A stretch of 51,126 nucleotides of DNA from a bacterium TMED88. GTDB lineage: Bacteria; Myxococcota_A; UBA9160; UBA4427. The notes below the pieces were generated by a model. That model worked only from the letters and a program-made list of their open reading frames with translations, had not been told where the DNA came from and did no database searches. Within the stretch, counting starts at the first letter, position 1; each line of letters begins with the position of its first letter. The stretch is taken from positions 1,992 through 53,117 of the forward strand of contig NHEP01000213.1 in assembly GCA_002171515.1 (NCBI GenBank), written 5' to 3'. Made by a program: the position numbers and the translations under genes. Below, piece after piece: positions 25,746 through 33,727 of the stretch.

Positions 25746-26255
25746 TCAACGAATGCTTACGTATTCGTGTGCATTTGAAACTATATGTTGAAGTAATGGA
25801 TCCAATGCCTGCCAACACATTTGCTTTGTTTGATGCGTCGTGACTAAATTAAACAAATGTACAATACGAAATTCACTCTGTAAAAAGGTTTCAAACTGTT
25901 CAGAGTTCTGGTTATTCTGGCACAGCTGCAATCTAGGCCCCTCTGTTGTTAGCAGTTTCACGAACTTGTCTTCGAGCAAATGAAATGGTGTTGTGATGAT
26001 ATGTCTAAGTATTTTCGCATTGAGCAAATAAATATTATTGTATGCTAGTTTCTCCAATGGCAAGCGATGCGCAAATGGTGGCACGATGTCTAGTTGGAGG
26101 CCTAAAAATTGCAATGCGTCCTGTTTTGCTCCGTATATTTCGTCTAGTTTGGATATGGTCCAGCCGGATTCCAAATGCTGTTGGCATAGTTCACAGTCCA
26201 TAATCTTTTTCTTTTTCCAAGAACTTACGCAATCGTTGCAAAAGTAAACACTCAT
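25746..26255 (-). CDS. Zinc-motif hypothetical protein (169 aa)
   Basis: CNDCVSSW and CELCQQH (residues 6-25) form an N-terminal CxxC...CxxC zinc motif. The rest is helical and Leu/Gln-rich without membrane segments. Its start lies 31 bp from the divergent 26287 gene. Function unknown. It could be a partial RING-like or ribbon fold. Confidence 0.65.
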   Translation of the reverse strand: MSVYFCNDCVSSWKKKKIMDCELCQQHLESGWTISKLDEIYGAKQDALQFLGLQLDIVPPFAHRLPLEKLAYNNIYLLNAKILRHIITTPFHLLEDKFVKLLTTEGPRLQLCQNNQNSEQFETFLQSEFRIVHLFNLVTTHQTKQMCWQALDPLLQHIVSNAHEYVSIR

Positions 26256-26286
26256 ATTTTATTTGACTGGCATCCTACTTTATAGG

Positions 26287-26907
26287 ATGATTATTTTACC
26301 TTTCCAAATTTTATGCAATAGTGGATGGAAAGATATAGAAGCACTGCAACAGGACGATAAACCAGCATGTGTAAATTTGCATCAAAATACTTTTTTTTAC
26401 CAACGGCATGCTGGACTCTACGTCGTGCCGAGTATGTTCCGGCTGTTTCGCTGTGAGAGGAGCCGCTACAGTCAACTGTTTTTATCAGAACCGACAACGG
26501 TCATCAACCGGTACCCTAGCTCAGCAAGCACCTCGGGCACCATTGCACCGAAGTTCTCGGTGCAATTTTTTGAGCAAGTCAACACGACCCAAGCAATGGA
26601 AGTGCTACGGGAGTACGTAAGCTTGGACAGCAACAACAATGGTTGCCTAAGAAATGTCGATTACGCGATGACAGACCCTTTGATGCAATTAAGTATCCAT
26701 TGCGGTATCCCAGCTCAAATTGCGTTTCAAGAAAGTGTCTTGGACTTACCGACAATGTACTTTGGTTACGATTTACCGGTTAAACTAGAACCCGGGGATT
26801 TTCCTACTACAGGGTTATTGGGTGCCATGCTGACACTACCGGGTGCAATAATCATCAGGACATTACATAAAAACCACTACACGATGTTTGTAGTTACAAC
26901 TGTTTAG
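26287..26907 (+). CDS. Hypothetical protein (206 aa)
   Basis: I use the ATG at 26287. An upstream TTG frame exists but has no support. The protein is globular with N-terminal CNSGWKDIEALQQ and C-terminal LHKNHYTMFVV. The Cys and His positions could suggest a papain-fold or ubiquitin-hydrolase-like enzyme, but the motifs are too weak to assign. It precedes the GDPD-like gene on the same strand by 66 bp. Confidence 0.65.
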   Translation: MIILPFQILCNSGWKDIEALQQDDKPACVNLHQNTFFYQRHAGLYVVPSMFRLFRCERSRYSQLFLSEPTTVINRYPSSASTSGTIAPKFSVQFFEQVNTTQAMEVLREYVSLDSNNNGCLRNVDYAMTDPLMQLSIHCGIPAQIAFQESVLDLPTMYFGYDLPVKLEPGDFPTTGLLGAMLTLPGAIIIRTLHKNHYTMFVVTTV

Positions 26908-26973
26908 ATACGATTGCGATTTACAACCAGAGGATCACGGAGACCTATATATTCAATTTATATACATAATAAT

Positions 26974-27663
26974 ATGCCAGCTAGATTATTCAATCACAGG
27001 TGTTGGCAAAATATAGATGGAGTGCCAACGAGTAATAAAATTATATCATGTAAACGGGCTTTGATCAATGGCTACGAAGGGATCGAAGTAGATTTTCAAT
27101 ATCATGATGGCTCATTTTACATGCATCATGATCATTACTCCTTCACAAATGAAACAATGGATATGTTATTCACTACTCTGTCTGACTTTAATTACTCTAT
27201 ATGGATTGATTTAAAAACATCAACAAGTAACGATGGTCAATTACAAATATTGTATTCTTTATTAAATACCCATAATATGATAAAACGATCTGTCGTAGAA
27301 CTGTACAATGGTACATTGATTACACCTAATGGAATGAGAACAATGTCTTGTTATTATCCATACAATCCATACAAAGGAGATATACTATGTAAAAAGGGGT
27401 ATGAGATAACCACACGTGGTAGGTCAACTCCAAATCCATTATATATTTGGAATGTAACTTCACTCAAAGAATCATGCAATTTATATTATTTGAATAAGAA
27501 GGATGTAATATTACAGAATTATGATTTCCCTCGTCCATATACACCTTGTAGTAATCCTACTGGGTGGATTGTCATAGGGATACTGTGTATACTAATAGTA
27601 TCATTAATATTCCGGAAGTTAAAAAATATATTTAAGACCACATACCGTTACAATGCTATTTAA
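26974..27663 (+). CDS. Membrane-anchored GDPD-like phosphodiesterase (229 aa)
   Basis: The N-terminus carries the glycerophosphodiester phosphodiesterase signature: His8-Arg9 (FNHRCW), Asn13, GIEVD with Glu38 and Asp40, and HHDH with His52-Asp53. A strand IWIDLKT (about 74-80) matches the l-x-l-E/D-x-K motif. These enzymes cleave head groups from glycerophosphodiesters or lysolipids using Ca2+ or Mg2+. A C-terminal membrane helix (about 188-208) with a basic tail anchors it, unlike most soluble GDPDs. The start at 26974 puts the HR motif near the N-terminus with a TATATA box ~25 bp upstream. The fold is shorter than the usual 240-300 residues. Confidence 0.7.
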   Translation: MPARLFNHRCWQNIDGVPTSNKIISCKRALINGYEGIEVDFQYHDGSFYMHHDHYSFTNETMDMLFTTLSDFNYSIWIDLKTSTSNDGQLQILYSLLNTHNMIKRSVVELYNGTLITPNGMRTMSCYYPYNPYKGDILCKKGYEITTRGRSTPNPLYIWNVTSLKESCNLYYLNKKDVILQNYDFPRPYTPCSNPTGWIVIGILCILIVSLIFRKLKNIFKTTYRYNAI

Positions 27664-28070
27664 TACTAACCATACTATTTCAAATTTTCCCGTTGCTACA
27701 CTTCTTTTCGGTAAAGAAAAAGAAGAATTTTCTTCTCGTCTTCTTTCTTTTCATATATATACAAAATATTGCGATATTCAGTAAGTCACTTACAGCAAAA
27801 GAAAATCATAGCTAAACGAAAAAGAGTATGATAATTGTATAGTTAAGTACAGAATACAGTGAAGCACGGATCCTAGGAAAGAAAGTAAGAAAAGTATAGG
27901 CGATTCTTATCCAAACAAGACTATATACACTTATAGTTGAGTTTGCCGGAGGTCATAGACAGTATATTACTAAACAATTTAGTACCATTAGTCAGTAAAA
28001 TAGCGTAACCAAAATTAATACTCACCACACTGTTAATTTCAGCTTTGACTAATAGTGGCTTGTAATTTTT
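27664..28070 (+). ncRNA. Non-coding stretch, possible second RNA gene
   Basis: No open frame of note in ~540 bp before the Ubc9-like gene. A GAAGAATTTTCTTC hairpin followed by CTTCTTTCTTTTCATATATATACA (about 27720-27770) resembles the DNA upstream of the tRNA (AAAGAAAATTCTTTT then CTTCCTTTCCTATACATA at 21504-21545). Downstream, TTAGTCA (27990) can pair with TGACTAA (28047), and the stretch ends in T7 (about 28066). The shared upstream pattern hints at a small-RNA promoter. Evidence is suggestive only. The A-rich Ubc9 leader follows (28078-28205). Confidence 0.25.
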
Positions 28071-28205
28071 TTATACTAAAATAAAGAAACTAAGAAACAA
28101 CAAATAAACAAACTAAAACAAAAACAAACTAAGAAACTAAAACAAAACTAAAACAAAACTAAAACAAACTAGAGTAAGGAAAAAACTACTACGAAACACC
28201 AGAAT

Positions 28206-28715
28206 ATGAGCTCAAGTATTTCCAAAGGCGATGTTGTACAATCGATTGTTGCTTTAAGAAGAGCAAGGAAAGTATGGCGTAAACGACATGAAGCAGGTTT
28301 TATTGGCGGTCCGTCAACTAACGAAGATGGCAGTAAAAATTTGCATGAATGGAACTTTTCGTTCCCTGGAAAAAAAGGTTCTCTTTATGGAGGAAAACGA
28401 TTTAAAATTCGAATGAAGTTTTCTAATGAATATCCTGAAGCTCCACCGAAGGTATTTTTTACAGAACAAATGTTTCACCCAAATATTTTCAGTGATGGCC
28501 AAGTGTGTTTAAGTATTTTGTCATATGGAGGCTGGAACCGCGACAAACCAATTACGATGAATGCGATCCTTGTTGCATTGCAAGTATTCTTACTCGAACC
28601 TAATCCAGATGATCCAGTCAATGTATTGGCAAGTGGTTTGTTTAAAGAAAAGAAAATTGAGTACGAAGCAAAGGTCAAAGCTGTGATTGCAAGTATGGAG
28701 GATCATTCTTATTAA
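28206..28715 (+). CDS. Ubc9-like SUMO E2 conjugating enzyme (169 aa)
   Basis: The whole length follows cellular Ubc9. RRARKVWRKRHEAGFIGGP (18-36) parallels ERKAWRKDHPFGFVAVP, and DGSKNLHEWNFSFPGKKGS (41-59) parallels DGTMNLMNWECAIPGKKGT. It also has FKIRMKFSNEYP, HPN at 91-93, catalytic Cys101 in GQVCLSIL, a GGWNRDKPIT insert and LLEPNPDDPVN, which carries the active-site Asp region. The PGKKG loop is characteristic of Ubc9 rather than ubiquitin E2s. Ubc9 accepts SUMO from the E1 and attaches it to psi-K-x-E lysines. With the SUMO homologue at 10466 this gives modifier plus E2. No E1 or SUMO protease is seen. The leader is a long AAACTAAAAC stretch. Confidence 0.9.
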   Translation: MSSSISKGDVVQSIVALRRARKVWRKRHEAGFIGGPSTNEDGSKNLHEWNFSFPGKKGSLYGGKRFKIRMKFSNEYPEAPPKVFFTEQMFHPNIFSDGQVCLSILSYGGWNRDKPITMNAILVALQVFLLEPNPDDPVNVLASGLFKEKKIEYEAKVKAVIASMEDHSY

Positions 28716-28777
28716 AATTAAATATTCTTTAAGCATCAGTTTTTATAATAAATCCATAAAGTAAGGTATTTTTCTTG

Positions 28778-28785
28778 CCACGTGG
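28778..28785. promoter_or_regulatory. CCACGTGG palindrome upstream of F-box-like gene
   Basis: A perfect 8-bp G-box-like palindrome ~150 bp before the ATG at 28934, followed by an AACTAAAACAAAAATTAAAAC leader. The same word is part of the composite sites at 23181 and 40408, all upstream of genes with A-rich leaders. Confidence 0.4.
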
Positions 28786-28933
28786 TACTTATAAAAAATG
28801 TTGAAGTGACTAAGAAAACTACACATACACTAAACTTAACTAAAAACAAGATACAAAAAAACAAAATAACTAAAACAAAAATTAAAACAAAAATTAAAAC
28901 AAAATAAAACAAAACTTAAAAGCAAACTAAACA

Positions 28934-30823
28934 ATGTCGTTATCGAAAGTAAATTTTTTTCACTCATTGCATGAACGATTAGGTAATTTGACTACATGTA
29001 CCTATTTACAAATTATCATGGAGCATCTTGATGACACAAGTTTGTATCGATTGCTTAGTAGCTCACGTTCCCTTTGCCACGCTGACGATGTGGAATTCTT
29101 TAAAACAGTAATCCACAAATATGTTCACGCGAGAAAGTGGACATGGTTGTTACCTAAGGTATACTTAAATCACTTTACTCCTCTTGTTGCCGCAGCACGC
29201 AATGCAACTCACGGTTCGGCCTATCTTATACAAATGTTTAAGATTATGATATCGCATCACATCCCGGATAGATTGTTTGTCCTAGGAGTTGCGGTACCGC
29301 ATCAACAAAAGGTTTGGGAGACTTTTAAATTATGGATTTGGAAAACATATGAAGCAATACCAAAGGCGATTGCAGAGCATGATTTTGCCGCATCAGATGG
29401 CATCGTAGCCTTCGGTCTTGCGACTGAGTTGAATACAAGAGAGAAAAAAACGATGACAACAACCACGTTATGCATCGCTTTACATTCTAAATTTGACTTA
29501 AGTGAAGTCATCGATTTTTTGCTTTGTCATGGATACTACGAGAAAATCGAAGCTGATCATACGAATCATTTTTATGTATTGGAGTTCTTAACACAGCCGT
29601 ATAACCCTGAGATTGAAGATTTTATGAATGCGTGGAAAATTACACAAGAGCAAAAATTGAGATGGATTAAAACTATCATGCAGTCGGAGAAAATGCAAAA
29701 TTATATTCGAAACGATCCACAACAATTTATTGCGACGGTAATCACAAATGCTTTTCTAGGCGTTGACTCTAGTCATTGTATTTATTTAATTGACCAGCTA
29801 GACAGATTATTGAATGGTATATTGAATAAACAATTTTCCTTTGCGAAGCATCCTAATAAACATATGGCAATACTACCATTTTTAGTAGATTTGTTACATA
29901 CGCATTACATACATGAAATTTCGTGGCGGGCATGCGGTGTGAAGGTTATTGAATATTTAATTCCAAAAGTTGATTTGACAGTTCCTGTTATCATTCAAAC
30001 GGCGGAAAATAAGAAGCAAATGGATTTATTGGTTGTAATTTTAAAAATTAACAATGATGACTTGTTACATCTGTTGTTAGGACACATCGATGGGTGGTAC
30101 AAACACAAGTTCCATTTAGATTATCATCCTTTGCACTATGGTTTCCAGTGCACCGCTTCTTTTCTGACTGTAGAGCTTGTGCTACAAAAATTTCCTCAAC
30201 TTATAAATTGCAGTTATGACTATGGTCTTCCACTATTCGATTTATTTTTTGTTTATTTTCATCCAAACACGTTAAGACTTATGCTAAGTATAGAGTGTTT
30301 AAATTTAAATGCCATCAGCAGCAACGGATTTTGCATATTGGAACATTTAGGATACAACTGGACGTGGGAGTTTAGTGAATTTAGTATAAAAGAAATTTTA
30401 GATGATTCAAGATATAGCATAAAGAAAGAACAAATGGAAAGGGTAATTTGTCGTTATTTGAAAAGCTTTCAATCCTCTGATGATGACAAGATTGGGTTTT
30501 TAGAGTACAAGGAGTGGTTGTTAAATGCGATTGAAACACTCATTGGACACCCGAGGGTAACAGTTGGTATTGACTTTGATTCAAAGCTGATGGCAAAAAA
30601 ACTCTTGCAAATGTATTATTTTTTTGGAGAACGGCGTTATGAAAAAATTGAGAATACTGCATATAAGATAATGAAAGGTTATTTTCAATTGTTGGTTCAA
30701 AAAGATATTCATCCGACAGATAAATGGTTACCGTGCATACCACCACTGTTGAAGAGAGCGATAGAATCACGCAAGGATACATTCATGGAGCAATACATTA
30801 CATTGCATTTTGTAGAGGTTTAA
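28934..30823 (+). CDS. F-box-like / helical-repeat protein (629 aa)
   Basis: Residues 17-60 (LTTCTYLQIIMEHLDDTSLY then RLLSSSRSL) resemble an F-box, which binds Skp1 to form SCF ubiquitin ligases. The remaining ~550 residues are all-helical with repeated pairs such as PLVAAARNA, DLLVVILKINNDDLLHLLLGHID and FDLFFVYFHPNTLRLML that look like highly degenerate ankyrin-type repeats. F-box/ankyrin proteins are widespread in large DNA viruses, usually with the F-box at the C-terminus, so an N-terminal one is less usual. The call is by pattern only. It follows the Ubc9-like gene on the same strand and shares its leader style. Confidence 0.5.
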   Translation: MSLSKVNFFHSLHERLGNLTTCTYLQIIMEHLDDTSLYRLLSSSRSLCHADDVEFFKTVIHKYVHARKWTWLLPKVYLNHFTPLVAAARNATHGSAYLIQMFKIMISHHIPDRLFVLGVAVPHQQKVWETFKLWIWKTYEAIPKAIAEHDFAASDGIVAFGLATELNTREKKTMTTTTLCIALHSKFDLSEVIDFLLCHGYYEKIEADHTNHFYVLEFLTQPYNPEIEDFMNAWKITQEQKLRWIKTIMQSEKMQNYIRNDPQQFIATVITNAFLGVDSSHCIYLIDQLDRLLNGILNKQFSFAKHPNKHMAILPFLVDLLHTHYIHEISWRACGVKVIEYLIPKVDLTVPVIIQTAENKKQMDLLVVILKINNDDLLHLLLGHIDGWYKHKFHLDYHPLHYGFQCTASFLTVELVLQKFPQLINCSYDYGLPLFDLFFVYFHPNTLRLMLSIECLNLNAISSNGFCILEHLGYNWTWEFSEFSIKEILDDSRYSIKKEQMERVICRYLKSFQSSDDDKIGFLEYKEWLLNAIETLIGHPRVTVGIDFDSKLMAKKLLQMYYFFGERRYEKIENTAYKIMKGYFQLLVQKDIHPTDKWLPCIPPLLKRAIESRKDTFMEQYITLHFVEV

Positions 30824-30923
30824 AACTTTTAATTCTACTAATGCGTTAGATAAGTGAGATATTTTTTTTTCATAATAATAACATTACTTTTATAGATCAT
30901 GCTATTTCTCCTTTAATAGACTC

Positions 30924-31331
30924 TCAAAGCTTTGTTCTCGTTTTGAATTCCGTGATGAATTTTTCTCGTAATTCGGCCGTATCTTCTTGACACGTGGCAT
31001 CTAGCATCGACATGTAACCAATGCGAAATTGTTTGTAACATGGCAAGCAGGATAATCCAAAGGAGCTGCGAGGAAGCGGTATGTAGGATGTTTCGACCTT
31101 GTAACAGTACTTGCATTTCGGTGATTGATTGAATGCAGCAGACCTGCACATCCGAGGCGGCGCCAACGGATCATCAGATATATAAATTGGTAAAGGTTTT
31201 AATTTTTCCTCATCGAATATAAATTTCAATTCGCTTTTTTGTAAACACATTTGTCCTAACGCATTTTGAAGCGTAAGCGAGGAAAGCGCTTTGCATTCTT
31301 TCGTTTCATTCATTGTAATTGTATTATTCAT
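30924..31331 (-). CDS. SUMO-half plus zinc-motif protein (135 aa)
   Basis: Residues 22-45 (ALGQMCLQKSELKFIFDEEKL) align with the SUMO-like protein at 10466 (AKCLGVQKSALRFIYDGERI), sharing QKS, L, K/R, FI, F/Y, D, E and L/I. The preceding 20 residues could be a shortened beta1-beta2. No di-glycine end follows. Instead residues 73-100 hold CKYCYK and CLPCYK, a four-Cys zinc site, then a charged helix. It may be a SUMO-mimicking adaptor rather than a conjugated modifier. The similarity is short and should be tested. The A-rich leader style on the minus strand matches the SUMO gene. Confidence 0.5.
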   Translation of the reverse strand: MNNTITMNETKECKALSSLTLQNALGQMCLQKSELKFIFDEEKLKPLPIYISDDPLAPPRMCRSAAFNQSPKCKYCYKVETSYIPLPRSSFGLSCLPCYKQFRIGYMSMLDATCQEDTAELREKFITEFKTRTKL

Positions 31332-31590
31332 TATACTTGTTTTTGTTTTTAGTTACTTTTGTTTCTTTGTTTTAGTTTTTACGTTTGTATATATATTACT
31401 ACTTGTCATTATTCATTTTATATATATATTACTACTTGTCATTCATTTATTCATTCATTCTATATGTTATATATATTAGCAGGCACACACGCTGTCAAAT
31501 AAAATAGCAGCTACACAGGCCGCTGTCAAAGCTGTCAAAGCAAATTTTTGACGAAAAATATTTAAAAAAATGATGGTTACAGTTTAGGGT
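31332..31590. other. Gene-free spacer with direct repeats
   Basis: The right part of the leader of the 31331 gene is T-rich as written. Two copies of ATATATATTACTACTTGTCATT lie at about 31388-31410 and 31421-31443. Around 31487-31552, GCTGTCAAA occurs three times (ending GCTGTCAAAGCTGTCAAAGC). No gene is seen. The repeats may be regulator sites. Confidence 0.45.
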
Positions 31591-32034
31591 TTAGTTTACG
31601 ATCAAAGAGCCTGGCAGTGATCCACCCATGTAACGGTTCACCATTTGCATCTGGTGGTTCCATTTATAAAACTCGTAAAAACAATACAGTGACCCGCCTA
31701 AAAATGCAAAAATGAAATACTTATAGGTAGCAACCCAAGTTGACAGTGCTTCGCAGCGTTTGTGGCCGCAAATCGACAGGTCCTCCAGGACATCGTAAAA
31801 TGCCCGGACGCTCGCCGAGATTCGCAGTTCGTACCTAGATTCGGCACAGCGCTGCCATTTCCCCAGCTGCACGCGTAGCTCGGAGTTGGCGCAGACATCG
31901 CTTTTCAAGTAGAGGCGTGCACTTTCGGCACTTTCCGATCGTTCTAACCAGTGGTCGTGGTAGCGTTGCACAATACTGATGCTGGCCGAGAGGAAGACGA
32001 TAAATAAGGTCAATTTGTAGTAAGGTATTTCCAT
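31591..32034 (-). CDS. Two-pass membrane protein (147 aa)
   Basis: An N-terminal hydrophobic segment (residues 7-22) and a second one (about 103-120, FIFAFLGGSLYCFYEF) flank a ~75-residue helical domain with four Cys that would be luminal or extracellular (CANSE, QRCAES, ICGHKRCEA). It starts 52 bp from the divergent secreted protein at 32086, and both have TATA-like promoters. Base content is richer in GC than the preceding region. Probably a virion membrane component. No family is recognised. Confidence 0.68.
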   Translation of the reverse strand: MEIPYYKLTLFIVFLSASISIVQRYHDHWLERSESAESARLYLKSDVCANSELRVQLGKWQRCAESRYELRISASVRAFYDVLEDLSICGHKRCEALSTWVATYKYFIFAFLGGSLYCFYEFYKWNHQMQMVNRYMGGSLPGSLIVN

Positions 32035-32085
32035 CCTTTTCTATTGATAAAAATACAATATATATGCTACGATGAGCTTATCAAA

Positions 32086-33063
32086 ATGTATGTATTTTTG
32101 TTCGCACTTTTAATTGTCCCGGCGATTTCGATGTCCTGTGTGCAACTTCAATATATTTGGCAGCAAGCAGATTGTTGCCAACTGCAGAACGAAGTCCCTT
32201 GTTTGTCCAGTATACCGAAAATGGATTATGAAGGTTCTGTGACATCGATGGACAATCGCATCACAGCCATGGAGACGACACTACTAAATACACCGAAATT
32301 ATTAAACAAAACACTACCAGATTTTTGCCATAATACTTTACCTATTATTGGTGGCGTGCACTACGATAAATTCACCGAGTTTAAATGGCACAACCGGCCA
32401 GAGCTATACTGCAGTGGCAACGAGAACAGACTGGTATTGATACCGCAGTATTACATTTCTAATTGTTATTTTGAATATGCGGTTGGGGACATTATATGGA
32501 CGGCAAAGGTACCCTACAACCCAGCCATGACCATCCAATCGTATCACCAAGGTACGCAATCGATTAGCAAAGCTGGTTTTTGTGTACGAAATGGCACGGT
32601 GGATGATTCGATGTCCATTTCTGAAATCAACACTCTGGTCGCCAACCAAGGCGGCATCATTTACCAAACAACAGCTACCGATTCGCACGCCTTGAAGTAC
32701 CCTTGCACCGATGCAGCGCAAAAGGTCATTGGTGAATCCGGGAAACGAATCACTGCAATGCCGCTCTGCTCGGTGCCCTACGACCCAACCAGTGGCCTGG
32801 CTTTGAATAATGCGATTGATTGCCAAGCTGCTGGTGGGTCATACGATCATACCTTGTACATCCAAATGCGTTCGGAATGGCATACCGTGGATCTCTACAA
32901 AGAACCACAGTTGAAAAACTTATACTTTACTCGCTACACTGGTTCAACATTTTTGAGGTATTGTTTGAAAAGCGAGTACGACAATCCTATTAATTACGTC
33001 AATGGCCTAGATTACTCCTTTGACTCCAGCTATGGTGGGCATACTGTCGAAGTAGATAATTAA
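32086..33063 (+). CDS. Secreted Cys-rich protein with CC/IP module (325 aa)
   Basis: The ATG at 32086 gives a clear signal peptide (YVFLFALLIVPAIS); the frame upstream is open only from a TTG. The N-terminal module C..LQYIW.QADCC....PCLSSIP is shared with the 9710 protein. It is followed by a short helical segment (MDNRITAMETTLLN), then a ~250-residue beta-rich domain with many paired Cys. There is no C-terminal membrane helix. It lies within a block of small membrane proteins and is probably a virion surface component. An AATATATAT box lies ~30 bp before the ATG. Confidence 0.7.
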   Translation: MYVFLFALLIVPAISMSCVQLQYIWQQADCCQLQNEVPCLSSIPKMDYEGSVTSMDNRITAMETTLLNTPKLLNKTLPDFCHNTLPIIGGVHYDKFTEFKWHNRPELYCSGNENRLVLIPQYYISNCYFEYAVGDIIWTAKVPYNPAMTIQSYHQGTQSISKAGFCVRNGTVDDSMSISEINTLVANQGGIIYQTTATDSHALKYPCTDAAQKVIGESGKRITAMPLCSVPYDPTSGLALNNAIDCQAAGGSYDHTLYIQMRSEWHTVDLYKEPQLKNLYFTRYTGSTFLRYCLKSEYDNPINYVNGLDYSFDSSYGGHTVEVDN

Positions 33064-33110
33064 GACGAACACTTTTATCTCGTATATCAATAGACAAGTA
33101 CAATACCTAA

Positions 33111-33269
33111 ATGGGTAATATTATAACTTCATCGATAGCTTCTGTCATTTTACCAACATTGATGAGTACAACAGGAACCGTGGTCAAGGGTGTAGGTACG
33201 ATTCATGGTATTCTCACGCCATTCGTGAGCAGGGTCGCGGCAGTCGGGTTGTTTGCAATGTTTGGTTAG
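33111..33269 (+). CDS. Small protein with predicted N-myristoylation site (52 aa)
   Basis: ATG 33111 to TAG 33267-33269. It begins MGNIITSS, an excellent N-myristoylation motif (Gly2, Ser/Thr at 6-7). The rest is moderately hydrophobic with Gly and Val (VILPTLMS, VVKGVGTI, VAAVGLFAMF), so it is probably membrane-associated. Myristoylated small proteins are common in virion membranes. It follows the 32086 gene by 47 bp. Its TAG overlaps the stop of the convergent tetraspan gene by three bases. Confidence 0.6.
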   Translation: MGNIITSSIASVILPTLMSTTGTVVKGVGTIHGILTPFVSRVAAVGLFAMFG

Positions 33270-33685
33270 TTTATTTCTATGTTTTCAACGCCAAAGAGAG
33301 CGTAGATGAACAGGAACATCCAACGACTGAAACATATAAAGCAGAGGATCCAACCGTATGTTCGGAACCTATCGTACTGTTCGGTGATGACGCGGCTTAC
33401 GAACGTGTCCTCCAAGCGGTACATCACGATGATAAAGATGTAGGCAAGTAGTAAAAGGATAATAGGCACAATTAACTCGGTACGATAGAAGGTCATCAAG
33501 ACCGACGTGATAAATTCCGTGGCCAAGAAGATGACATAAGCTTTCATGGATCTTTCCATATGGTCCTCGTAGTATCGTTCATTGATTAGTGGAAAAATAA
33601 TCACCTGTGCACAAAACACATAGGACGTGTAGATACTAGAACAAACAAGGTTGGTAATTAACAAACAATACAGAGAAAATTCCAT
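33266..33685 (-). CDS. Four-pass membrane protein (139 aa)
   Basis: Four hydrophobic segments at about residues 5-33, 48-66, 70-92 and 108-130, with a short polar loop (NERYYEDHMERS) after the first. It resembles the 140-aa tetraspan protein at 16902 in size and layout, though not clearly in sequence. It lies between secreted and anchored small proteins. No motif indicates a transport function. Confidence 0.68.
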   Translation of the reverse strand: MEFSLYCLLITNLVCSSIYTSYVFCAQVIIFPLINERYYEDHMERSMKAYVIFLATEFITSVLMTFYRTELIVPIILLLLAYIFIIVMYRLEDTFVSRVITEQYDRFRTYGWILCFICFSRWMFLFIYALFGVENIEIN

Positions 33686-33727
33686 TATTTTGATACACTT
33701 ATATTATGTAATTTATAGTTAATTTAA

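Noticed and set aside
26287-26907. Ubiquitin-hydrolase (USP/OTU) assignment
   Set aside because: CNSG near the start and HKNHYTMFVV near the end are suggestive given the SUMO context, but the Cys-box and His-box patterns are too incomplete to claim.
27781-27795. GTAAGT and TTACAG resembling splice sites
   Set aside because: They are only a few bases apart and form a small hairpin. No exons with coding potential flank them.
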